A stretch of DNA of 64,000 nucleotides from positions 98,397-162,396 of the forward strand of contig JAKSNF010000002.1 of NCBI GenBank assembly GCA_024400115.1. The letters run 5' to 3'. The stretch is from Paludibacteraceae bacterium. Lineage in GTDB: Bacteria; Bacteroidota; Bacteroidia; Bacteroidales; Paludibacteraceae. Each line of letters opens with the position of its first letter. The first letter of the stretch is position 1. This document shows, piece by piece, positions 9,539-16,652 of this stretch. The notes beneath the pieces were generated by a model. That model was not told where the DNA came from. It ran no database searches and saw only the letters and a list, made by a program, of their open reading frames with translations. The translations under genes and the position numbers were made by a program.

Positions 9539-10435
9539 ATGAAAAACAATTTTCGTTTTTTGTTCGCTATTGCAGCTCTGGCTTCTGCAATGAGCGTGTC
9601 CGCAACCTCTATTTGGTCCGGTTCTCAAGATGTACATTGGGACAACACCATTATGCTTGAGAAAGGTAAATTTGCTTCTGCTCTACCCGGTAACAAAATC
9701 ACGGTTACCCTTTCGGTAAATGATGGCACAAATGATGCTATTGAGTTCAAGGCCAATGGTCAAAAACTGCCGGGTACCCGTTTCAGCCTTTGCCAAGACT
9801 GGTGGGAGACCTATGATCTTTTCATGACCCAAGACATGATTGATTCTTGCAAAGTCTATGGTATGGAAATCTGTGGTGATAACTTCACCGTTACCAATAT
9901 TGACCTTTCCGAAGGTAAAGCCGCTAGCATGAAAGAAGGTAAGGTTATTTGGACCGGTTATTTCTGGGTAGATTCTTGGAGCACCCTCGAAGTGTTTAGA
10001 GAGGCTCTTGATGCAGTGAAAGACTGGGATAAGTACAAATCGATGCGTTTCTATAGTGAGTGCCCCACCACGGACAACCTCATTTTCTTACTTGCTGATT
10101 GGAGTGAAGCCGGTGTGATTGCAAAATCAGAGCCTGTTACGGATTCGATAGCGGGTAATCCTTTTAAACGTCATGAAGGTTATGCTGAATTAGACCTTAC
10201 CAAAGTGAATCCTTTGGCTATCATTGATCAAGTTACTTCTGACCGCCTGATGATTCAAATGGATAAGCAAGGTTCATCAGCTTTCAACTTCACCGATGTT
10301 GTTTTGCTTGAAAGTGCTGTAGAAGCTCTGCCCAAAGTAGCTACGAAAGCTGCTGCAAAGAAAACCTTTGAGAATGGTAATATCGTTATTTATCAAAACG
10401 GTATCCGCCACAATATCTTAGGAACTCAATTCTAA
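9539..10435 (+). CDS. Secreted protein with two similar beta-sandwich-like halves and a short T9SS-like tail, unknown function
   Basis: I do not recognise this family. Seen: a classical signal peptide (MKNNFRFLFAIAALASAMSVSA) with no lipobox. Two halves begin alike (SIWSGSQDVHWDNT near residue 24 and VIWTGYFWVDSWST near residue 135) and end alike (NFTVTNIDL and FNFTDVVLLE), suggesting tandem carbohydrate-binding-like modules. The C-terminus (FENGNIVIYQNGIRHNILG) resembles short C-terminal T9SS sorting tails. It lies between two GH32 genes and has its own downstream terminator. Inferred role: secreted or surface-anchored fructan-binding accessory protein. Confidence 0.7.
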   Translation: MKNNFRFLFAIAALASAMSVSATSIWSGSQDVHWDNTIMLEKGKFASALPGNKITVTLSVNDGTNDAIEFKANGQKLPGTRFSLCQDWWETYDLFMTQDMIDSCKVYGMEICGDNFTVTNIDLSEGKAASMKEGKVIWTGYFWVDSWSTLEVFREALDAVKDWDKYKSMRFYSECPTTDNLIFLLADWSEAGVIAKSEPVTDSIAGNPFKRHEGYAELDLTKVNPLAIIDQVTSDRLMIQMDKQGSSAFNFTDVVLLESAVEALPKVATKAAAKKTFENGNIVIYQNGIRHNILGTQF

Positions 10436-10443
10436 CTATTTAG

Positions 10444-10476
10444 CTTAAGGCGGCTGATTACCGCCTTAAGTTTCTA
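10444..10476 (+). terminator. Intrinsic terminator or attenuator inside the PUL
   Basis: A perfect 10-bp stem, CTTAAGGCGG (10444-10453) and CCGCCTTAAG (10461-10470), with a 7-nt loop and a short T-rich tail. It lies between the secreted protein gene and the second GH32 gene and could reduce expression of the distal genes. Confidence 0.7.
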
Positions 10477-10495
10477 TTGCAAACTTATACAGACC

Positions 10496-11887
10496 ATGAA
10501 AAAAACAATTCTATCATTACTTTGCTGCTCGCTGTTAGTGGCATGCACAGAGACTTATCGTCCTGCCTATCACCACACCCCTGAACGCAATTGGATGAAC
10601 GACCCCAATGGCATGTTCTATGACGATGTTAATCAAGTATGGCATCTCTATTTTCAGCATAACCCCTATGCCACCGTTTGGGGACATATGACGTGGGCAC
10701 ACTCCACTTCTACCGACCTTATTCATTGGACAACTCAGCCCAATGCTATCATGCCCGACTCATTAGGAACCATCTTCTCCGGCTCTGCCGTCATAGATAA
10801 GTATAATACGGCAGGTTTTGGCGAGAATGCGGTTGTTGCCATGTTTACCTATTCGGAAAAAGTGGGACAAATACAAGCCATCGCTTACTCTAACGATGGC
10901 GGCTATACCTTCACTAAATACGAAGGCAACCCCGTTCTAACAGCTGATATCAAAGATTTCCGTGACCCTAAAGTATTCTGGAACGAAGCCACCAGTCAAT
11001 GGAATATGGTTCTTGCTGCGGGACAAGAAGTGCGTTTTTACAGCAGTTCCAACCTCAAAGAATGGACCTACCTCAGTTCCTTTGGCGAAGGATTGGGTTG
11101 TCACGGCGGAGTGTGGGAGTGTCCCGACTTAATGCTCTTACCCGTTCGTGGAACCGAAGAACAGAAATGGGTACTGATTGTCAATATCAACCCGGGTGGG
11201 CCGTTTGGAGGTTCGGCAACACAGTATTTCGTGGGCGATTGGGATGGTCAGACATTCACCACCGACCAAACGAACACCCAATGGATGGATTACGGTAAAG
11301 ACCATTATGCTACCGTCTCTTTCCATAATGCTCCGAATAACCGTCACGTCGTCCTCGCATGGATGAGTAACTGGCAATATGCAGACCGTGTACCTACCAA
11401 GCACTTCCGTTCGGCTAATTCGATAGCACGCGATATTGACCTCTATGTAGATGCTAATAACCAATACCGCATAGGTGTTCGTCCCGCTCCCGAGATGGAG
11501 GCTATGTCCACCCAACCGACGCAGGCATTAGCCCCTTTGGCAAAGATAGAAGTGAACGTCATTCGCGGAACCGAACCCGCTTCCATCACGCTATCTAACG
11601 ACAAGGGCGAACAAGTGGTGATGACCTATGATTTTGAGCGCAATACATTCACCATGGATAGAACAGCTTCGGGGCTGGTAGAGTTTGCACGCGAGTTCCC
11701 GTGTGTGACGAGTGTAGAGTTGGAGAATAAAAGCGAGTATCAAGTGACTCTTTATCTCGACCGCTGCTCCATTGAGGCTTTTGACGGACAAGGACTTTGG
11801 TCCATGACAAACCTCGTCTTCCCTACCAAACCCTATAACCAAGTGCAAACCCAAGGGTGTGAAGCTAAACTGTATAAAATCAATTAA
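10496..11887 (+). CDS. GH32 fructanase (levanase/inulinase/invertase family), lipoprotein
   Basis: Hydrolyses beta-fructosidic bonds. Lipoprotein signal with Cys17 (CSLLVAC). All three GH32 catalytic motifs are present: WMNDPNG with nucleophile Asp36, FRDP with Asp157, and WECPD with acid/base Glu208. The N-terminal propeller is followed by a C-terminal beta-sandwich (IEVNVIRGTEPASITL; LDRCSIEAFDGQG). About 463 residues is close to the exo-acting enzymes of the family. It lies directly upstream of the transporter and fructokinase, so it probably supplies free fructose in the periplasm or at the membrane. Confidence 0.93.
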   Translation: MKKTILSLLCCSLLVACTETYRPAYHHTPERNWMNDPNGMFYDDVNQVWHLYFQHNPYATVWGHMTWAHSTSTDLIHWTTQPNAIMPDSLGTIFSGSAVIDKYNTAGFGENAVVAMFTYSEKVGQIQAIAYSNDGGYTFTKYEGNPVLTADIKDFRDPKVFWNEATSQWNMVLAAGQEVRFYSSSNLKEWTYLSSFGEGLGCHGGVWECPDLMLLPVRGTEEQKWVLIVNINPGGPFGGSATQYFVGDWDGQTFTTDQTNTQWMDYGKDHYATVSFHNAPNNRHVVLAWMSNWQYADRVPTKHFRSANSIARDIDLYVDANNQYRIGVRPAPEMEAMSTQPTQALAPLAKIEVNVIRGTEPASITLSNDKGEQVVMTYDFERNTFTMDRTASGLVEFAREFPCVTSVELENKSEYQVTLYLDRCSIEAFDGQGLWSMTNLVFPTKPYNQVQTQGCEAKLYKIN

Positions 11888-11890
11888 TAT

Positions 11891-13051
11891 ATGAAAAAGA
11901 ACAAAACAAATCTCTCTTTCCTCGTGGTGATGCTTACGTTCTTCACCATGGGCTTTGTCGATCTCGTTGGTGCGGCAAGTAATCATGTGCAGTTAGACCT
12001 CGGACTGACGGAGTCGCAAACGTATTTCATCCCGTCTCTCGTCTTCTTCTGGTTCCTTATTTTCTCTGTGCCTACGTCGGCGCTAATGAATAAGATTGGA
12101 CGGAAGAACACCGTCCTCGTTTCGTTAGGGGTGACGCTACTTTCGCTTGTACTTCCCCTCTTTGGAAACGGCTATTGGCTGATGTTAGTGGCATTCTCTC
12201 TACTCGGTATCGGTAATGCTATCATGCAGACTTCGCTTAATCCGCTCGTTACGAATATCATTTCGGGGGATAAGTTGGCGTCCTCCCTTACGTTTGGACA
12301 GTTTGTTAAAGCCATTGCCTCTTTTATGGCACCTATCCTCATGACTTGGGGCGCCGTGAAGGCTATTCCTGCGTTTGGATTAGATTGGCGCATCGTCTTC
12401 GTCATTTATGGCATTATCGGTCTGATTGCTACCGTTGCCCTATACTTCACCAAGATTGAGGAACAACCCATTGAGGGCAAGTCTGCCGGTGTGGTGGAGT
12501 GTGTTAAACTATTAGCGCACCCCATGGTGCTGCTCTGTTTCTTAGGTATCATGTGCCATGTGGGCATAGATGTAGGAACGAACACAACGGCTCCTAAACT
12601 GCTCATGGAGCGCCTCGGTTGGACGCTCGACCAAGCCGCTTTTGCTACGTCCCTGTATTTTATCTTCCGCACCTTAGGCTGCTTCTCCGGAACGTTCATC
12701 TTACGCAAACTATCGTCTAAGATTTTCTTCCTCATCAGTTCGCTCATGATTGTAGCGGCGATGGTACTGATGGCTATCGGACACTCGCAAGCGGTACTGT
12801 ATGTCGGTATTGCACTCGTTGGTTTCGGTAACTCAAATATCTTCCCTATCATCTTCTCGGAAGCACTCAAAGCCGAACCTAAGCACCAGAACGAGGTGTC
12901 GGGCTTGATGATTATGGGTCTGTTTGGCGGAACCCTCTTCCCACTTGTTATGGGCTTTGCCAGTGACGCTATCGGCGTGTTAGGTGCCGTTATCGTTATG
13001 GTCGTTGGAGCCGGATATTTAACCTTCTATACTTCTAAAATTACACATTGA
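11891..13051 (+). CDS. MFS sugar transporter (FucP/GlcP-like), probable fructose importer
   Basis: Inner-membrane major-facilitator protein, 386 residues, with about twelve hydrophobic segments (MLTFFTMGFVDLVGAASNHV at the N-terminus; ALVGFGNSNIFPIIFSEAL near the C-terminus). The MFS loop motif MNKIGRKNTVLV is visible after the second segment. Its place between a GH32 and a fructokinase, 3 bases after the former and 1 base before the latter, argues for fructose as substrate, as in the Bacteroides levan PUL. The substrate is inferred from context only. Confidence 0.88.
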   Translation: MKKNKTNLSFLVVMLTFFTMGFVDLVGAASNHVQLDLGLTESQTYFIPSLVFFWFLIFSVPTSALMNKIGRKNTVLVSLGVTLLSLVLPLFGNGYWLMLVAFSLLGIGNAIMQTSLNPLVTNIISGDKLASSLTFGQFVKAIASFMAPILMTWGAVKAIPAFGLDWRIVFVIYGIIGLIATVALYFTKIEEQPIEGKSAGVVECVKLLAHPMVLLCFLGIMCHVGIDVGTNTTAPKLLMERLGWTLDQAAFATSLYFIFRTLGCFSGTFILRKLSSKIFFLISSLMIVAAMVLMAIGHSQAVLYVGIALVGFGNSNIFPIIFSEALKAEPKHQNEVSGLMIMGLFGGTLFPLVMGFASDAIGVLGAVIVMVVGAGYLTFYTSKITH

Positions 13052-13052
13052 T

Positions 13053-13931
13053 ATGAATAACACACAAATCGTTGTCGGATTAGGAGAGGTGCTGTTTGAT
13101 TGCCTTCCTTCCGGACAGAAACTGGGGGGAGCACCCGCTAATTTCGCTTATCACGTATCCCAATTTGGCTTGACAGGTTATGCCGTCTCCGCTATTAGCG
13201 AAGACAAGTTAGGAAAGGAGATAACCAATACTTTTGATAAGGTCGGACTGCACTATGTACTACCCGTAGTCAAAGAACCTACAGGAACGGTGCAAGTGAC
13301 CTTAGACGACAAGGGGGTTCCGCAGTATGACATTTGTTTGGGCGCGGCGTGGGACAATATTCCCTTTACGGACGAGATGAGAACGCTGGCGGAGAAAACG
13401 GATGCCGTTTGCTTTGGCTCCTTAGCGCAACGCTCGGAGGGCAGTCGCGCTACTATTCAGGCTTTTATCAACGCCATGCCGATAAAATCGCTCAAGGTCT
13501 TTGACATCAACCTACGGCAGCATTGGTATAACAAAGAAGTGATAGAGACCTCGCTACAGAAGAGTAATATCCTTAAGATCAATGACGAGGAGATAACTAT
13601 TGTGCAGTCTTTGCTGCAACTTGAGGGAAACGATTATGCTACCCTTTGTCGCGATTTGATTAGGCGTTATTCATTGCAGATGGTTATTCTCACTTGCGGT
13701 ACGAACGGCAGTTATGTCTTCACTGAGAGCGAAGACAGTTTCTTGCCAACCCCGAAGGTGGACGTTGTCGATACGGTCGGTGCCGGAGATAGTTTTACGG
13801 GTGCTTTTGTGGCAAATATATTACAAGGCAAGTCTATCCGCGAGGCGCATGAGATGGCGGTCAAAGTGAGTGCTTTCGTTTGCACCCAAGCCGGTGCGAT
13901 GCCAACACTCCCTGCTTCTCTAATCTCATAA
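13053..13931 (+). CDS. PfkB-family fructokinase
   Basis: Phosphorylates cytoplasmic fructose. PfkB signatures: an N-terminal glycine-rich substrate region (GQKLGGAPANFAYHVSQFG) and the C-terminal anion-hole/catalytic-base motif DTVGAGDSFTGAF. 292 residues is normal. It is the last gene of the PUL, immediately after the MFS gene, and is followed by a strong terminator. Family assignment is firm; fructose specificity comes from context. Confidence 0.9.
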   Translation: MNNTQIVVGLGEVLFDCLPSGQKLGGAPANFAYHVSQFGLTGYAVSAISEDKLGKEITNTFDKVGLHYVLPVVKEPTGTVQVTLDDKGVPQYDICLGAAWDNIPFTDEMRTLAEKTDAVCFGSLAQRSEGSRATIQAFINAMPIKSLKVFDINLRQHWYNKEVIETSLQKSNILKINDEEITIVQSLLQLEGNDYATLCRDLIRRYSLQMVILTCGTNGSYVFTESEDSFLPTPKVDVVDTVGAGDSFTGAFVANILQGKSIREAHEMAVKVSAFVCTQAGAMPTLPASLIS

Positions 13932-13980
13932 TAGGCTATTTATCACACTCCTTATTAGCCATTCTCTAATCTCACTTAGT

Positions 13981-14013
13981 GAGGGTTTCTGAAAAGAGAC
14001 CCTCATTTTTTTT
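13981..14013 (+). terminator. Intrinsic terminator closing the fructan PUL
   Basis: Stem GAGGGTTTCT (13981-13990) with AGAGACCCTC (13995-14004), 10 bp with one G-T pair, followed by a run of eight T. It marks the right edge of the PUL. Confidence 0.85.
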
Positions 14014-14044
14014 GCATTATTTTCAAAAAATCAGTGAAATTTTT

Positions 14045-14112
14045 GTCTCCCGCTCGCGGACAATGGTCCGTTTTAGGGTCTCCCACTTGGTCTTTTGAGT
14101 CTCCCGCTCGCG
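14045..14112. repeat. 14-bp direct repeat pair in non-coding DNA at the left edge of the accessory island
   Basis: GTCTCCCGCTCGCG occurs at 14045-14058 and again at 14099-14112. A partial GTCTCCCAC lies between them. The surrounding stretch from 14014 to 14251 holds no gene I can support; it contains GC-rich short repeats and looks like mobile-element edge debris. Confidence 0.6.
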
Positions 14113-14251
14113 CCTATGGCGCTATTACGCGTAATTTGCCGCCATGGCTAAAACCCGCACTTAATTAGTTTATTCCGCGTGGCTAAAGCACACGCTTTGC
14201 CCGTCGCCTACTGCTCAACACGATGGGAAATCCAGTAGGTTCCCCATGTAG

Positions 14252-14872
14252 AGTCTCGCAGCATTGCTCCTCAATTACGCGGATGTGGGTGGGTACAGAG
14301 AGGTTGAAAGGCTGAAAGACGGAGAGGACGGCACAACGTGCCTACAGGTTAGAAGCGAGGTGGAGTTTAGATTGACGGCGGAGCAGGCGAGTCTGTTGGG
14401 ACAAGTGATGGAGAAAGAGTATAAGGAATACGTGCGCGTGTTGGGTGATGGCTTTCACGCCAGCGTAGTGAGGAACGGTATCAACGTGATGAGGATAGCG
14501 GCGATATTGACCGCCTTGCGTCATTGCTCCTCTCTATCGTCTACTAACGTATCCGATATATCGGAATCCCTCACCTGTTCGGAGGCCGATTTCCAAACCG
14601 CTATGGTCATCGGTACCAAACTCCTCCTTCACGCCGCAGACGCTTATAATCAGATAGCCGCTGCTGATCGTGAAGCCGTTCCCACCATCAAAGGCTCCTA
14701 CCAGAAGAACACCTTCTTCGTCTCTCTCCCCAACTCCTTCTCCACCGGTGAGTGCTTGTCCATCGCTGATAAAATGGGCATCAGCGAGCGTTCGACTAAG
14801 CGCTGGCTGAGCCAATGGGCGGAACAAGGGCAATTAACCCATACGCATGGAGTTTATGAAAAAATTGCATAA
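14252..14872 (+). pseudogene. Truncated C-terminal fragment of a DUF3987-type mobile-element protein
   Basis: The frame opens after a TAG at 14249 and has no good start (only TTG at 14264), so this is probably a gene missing its 5' part. The fragment carries a helical segment typical of DUF3987 proteins (FHASVVRNGINVMRIAAILTALRH) and a C-terminal winged-helix-like region (LSIADKMGISERSTKRWLSQWAEQG). Known: DUF3987 proteins accompany VirE-like proteins and primase-like genes on Bacteroidetes mobile elements. No partner genes of such an element remain nearby. The family assignment is moderate and the truncation is likely. Confidence 0.6.
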
Positions 14873-15006
14873 GCAAAGTGCCAATGGCATTTTGGCACTT
14901 TGCTGTAACAAACTATATATTAGCAACTTGTGCGAAAGTGCCAAAGTGCCACTGGCACTTTCGTACCTTGTTACAATGTTGTTTCGCAAAGATTTTTAAT
15001 CTTTGC
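14873..15006. repeat. Cluster of three hairpins following the DUF3987 fragment
   Basis: Perfect stems: GCAAAGTGCCAA (14873-14884) with 14892-14903; CGAAAGTGCCA (14933-14943) with 14953-14963; GCAAAGATT (14986-14994) with 14998-15006. The first two share the word AAAGTGCCA. They could act as terminators, but tandem related hairpins next to iterons also suit a mobile-element end or origin. Confidence 0.65.
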
Positions 15007-15048
15007 TTCCCCCTCAGGGGGGTAGGGGGCTTCCCTCCAGCCTTCAAA

Positions 15049-15090
15049 GTCACAACATAGTCACAACAATGTCACAACATAGTCACAACT
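15049..15090. repeat. Four 11-bp iteron-like direct repeats
   Basis: GTCACAACATA (15049), GTCACAACAAT (15060), GTCACAACATA (15071) and GTCACAACT (15082) follow each other with exactly 11-bp spacing, one helical turn, so the sites face the same side of DNA. This is typical of iterons or arrayed protein-binding sites. No gene lies in 14873-15374. Confidence 0.7.
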
Positions 15091-15239
15091 TTTATAACCT
15101 ATTGTAAACCTATGAGCACGCAGGGCACCATTGATGGCAAAACACCCGAACAATGGCTTGACATTTTCAACCCTCGTTCAGCGTTTAATCGTCACAAACT
15201 TCCATAGTCCCAAAACCTATCTCCACGACCTGTTCCTTC

Positions 15240-15258
15240 GCCCGAAAGTTTTTCGGGC
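15240..15258. repeat. Short hairpin in non-coding DNA
   Basis: GCCCGAAA (15240-15247) pairs with TTTCGGGC (15251-15258). No T-run follows. It lies between the iterons and the next terminator. Confidence 0.4.
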
Positions 15259-15270
15259 TATCCTATCTCA

Positions 15271-15305
15271 TGCGCATTTGGTAACACCAAGTGCGCATTT
15301 TATTT
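15271..15305 (+). terminator. Intrinsic terminator of the remnant mobile region
   Basis: TGCGCATTTGG (15271-15281) pairs with CCAAGTGCGCA (15287-15297) with one G-T pair, then TTTTATTT. An almost identical hairpin terminates the minus-strand gene at 60933. Confidence 0.7.
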
Positions 15306-15322
15306 GCAAAAGAGCATTTTTA

Positions 15323-15354
15323 TTTGCGTATATAATTTATTTTTTGTAATTTTG
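15323..15354 (+). promoter_or_regulatory. Promoter of the collapsed WYL gene copy
   Basis: TTTG (15323-15326), 20 bp, TAATTTTG (15347-15354). From about 15341 the sequence is identical to the promoter and start of the intact WYL gene at 18495, with the same 28-bp distance from -7 box to ATG. Confidence 0.65.
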
Positions 15355-15374
15355 CAACCGAAAAACCTTTTGAT

Positions 15375-15543
15375 ATGCCAAACACACGTTTAGCCACATT
15401 GCGATACCAAGCACTCGACCGCTGCTTCAGCGACCACGTAATGTTTTAGATTATCCTTCGGTAAGGATGTAGAGGTGGTAGCTCCTCAGTCGGCAAGAGA
15501 TGAAATAAAGAAGATAATCACCGAAATGCAACAGAAATATTAG
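15375..15543 (+). pseudogene. Collapsed duplicate of the WYL regulator gene
   Basis: The first 61 coding bases match the intact WYL gene exactly (ATG at 15375 against 18529). After 15435 the sequence jumps to the last part of the gene (GKDVEVVAPQSARDEIKK, then TEMQQKY and stop at 15541-15543), so some 850 bp are missing. The junction introduces a stop at 15448. The 5' part is identical to the intact gene while the 3' part has visibly diverged, so the remnant derives from a paralogous cassette, perhaps with later gene conversion at the 5' end. Confidence 0.85.
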
Positions 15544-15550
15544 GAATACC

Positions 15551-15680
15551 AAATTTCGTCTACAATGCAGACGAAATCTAATGTGGTCCACACTGTAGAC
15601 CAAATTCCTTTACCTCATGTCTCTTGGAATCATTTGCAAAAAGAATGGATTGATGAGATAGAGGATAATAAAATGGAATA
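15551..15680 (+). pseudogene. Collapsed duplicate of the YhcG-like nuclease gene
   Basis: 15551-15640 resembles the intact nuclease gene around 19834-19935, including its palindromic linker and the stretch encoding PLPHVSWNHL. At about 15640 it jumps to the gene's last codons (matching 20583-20623, EWIDEIEDNKME and stop). About 650 bp are deleted. Order and spacing after the WYL remnant copy the intact locus. Confidence 0.85.
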
Positions 15681-15700
15681 AAGCAACAGAAAAATTAACC

Positions 15701-15737
15701 TTGTGCAGTTCCCTTGCACAACTTCGCAGTACTTTTG
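15701..15737 (+). promoter_or_regulatory. Palindromic island promoter, copy A (orphan)
   Basis: Inverted repeat TTGTGCA (15701-15707), 7-bp spacer, TGCACAA (15715-15721), then 8 bp and the -7 box TACTTTTG (15730-15737). No good -33 TTTG lies 20 bp upstream of the -7 box; the palindrome covers that position. Copies B, C and D drive defence-like genes, but here no plus-strand gene follows. Confidence 0.75.
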
Positions 15738-15797
15738 CAGCACAAAAATATAAATACATTCATAGGTCAAGTGCCTACAGGGGAGAGTATATAGAAA

Positions 15798-15830
15798 GCC
15801 GCCACTTGAGAGGTGGCGGCTTCTTGATTC
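15798..15830. terminator. Hairpin terminator between orphan promoter A and the convergent gene
   Basis: GCCGCCAC (15798-15805) pairs with GTGGCGGC (15813-15820), with T-rich tails on both sides, so it can stop transcription from both directions. It would end a transcript of about 85 nt from promoter A and also the minus-strand gene at 15856. TCAAGTG (15767-15773) can pair with CACTTGA inside the hairpin (15803-15809), an antiterminator-like alternative. Confidence 0.55.
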
Positions 15831-15855
15831 TCCCTTCCCTTCAGGGGGCGGGGGC

Positions 15856-16620
15856 TTACTTTATTCTTGCACCAGAGGCGGTGAAGTATTTGCCGTTGGC
15901 TTCTATTATCAAGTGACCATTATCCATACGCTTGGTCGCATTGGCTTTCTTGGAGCGAACATTTGACAAACCTGTTGAGAAGTACTCGTCGATTTTCTTG
16001 ATGGTTGCATCCAAAGCAGCATTCATATCGTCTAAGTCATCATCATTCTTGCGAATATTCTCTTTACCCTCATTGATGATGAGATTCAGTTCTTGACTGA
16101 TGATTTCCGTCTTAGAAGCTACATAGTTGTCAATCGAATCGCAAGCAGCTTGAACCAATTCCGGTTTAACCTTGAAGATAACATAAACAACGCCTTCGGT
16201 GGTGTCTGATGCAAAGGTTCGTGTCTCTTTTGTGTTTATCCGTTGAGTCAAATAGGTAACCTCTTCTTCCGTGGTCCAACTGCAGGTGTCTAAATAAACG
16301 CCTGACATTTCAGCCTCAAGGCTATCAAACTTAACGCCGACCGGTTCGTACTCCGGAGCTTCCGGCAAGGTGCAGATATACAGAGTTGACGTGCCCGGGT
16401 CATCCGTAAGCATAGCACTAAACAGAACAGACATCTGCGTCTCGTATGCCTCTTCCCCTTGTAGGAAAATGCTATCAGGCATACACTGGCCTCCGCTAGC
16501 ATAAATCTTACCATGGCCGACGGCATATACCTCGGCTTGATGATAACAATCAGTGGCATTCATAGTTAAACAGCCACCCAGCAGCAAAGCTGCTACAAAA
16601 AAAAGTTTTGATTTTAACAT
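15856..16620 (-). CDS. Exported protein of unknown function with a short T9SS-like C-terminal tail
   Basis: I do not recognise the family. Seen: a signal peptide with a possible lipobox (FVAALLLGGC, Cys17), a beta-rich middle with several cysteines, a helical, charged region near residues 165-225 (QELNLIINEGKENIRKNDDD), and a C-terminus NGHLIIEANGKYFTASGARIK-like tail (last 20 residues) that resembles the tail of the secreted protein at 9539. Located next to the DUF4105 gene on the same strand. Function unknown. Confidence 0.7.
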   Translation of the reverse strand: MLKSKLFFVAALLLGGCLTMNATDCYHQAEVYAVGHGKIYASGGQCMPDSIFLQGEEAYETQMSVLFSAMLTDDPGTSTLYICTLPEAPEYEPVGVKFDSLEAEMSGVYLDTCSWTTEEEVTYLTQRINTKETRTFASDTTEGVVYVIFKVKPELVQAACDSIDNYVASKTEIISQELNLIINEGKENIRKNDDDLDDMNAALDATIKKIDEYFSTGLSNVRSKKANATKRMDNGHLIIEANGKYFTASGARIK

Positions 16621-16652
16621 AACTAATAAAATTTAATGATTAATAAATAATG

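Noticed and set aside
15131..15349. Short open frame after the iterons
   Set aside because: It runs through two hairpins and a terminator and has no family features; treated as non-coding.
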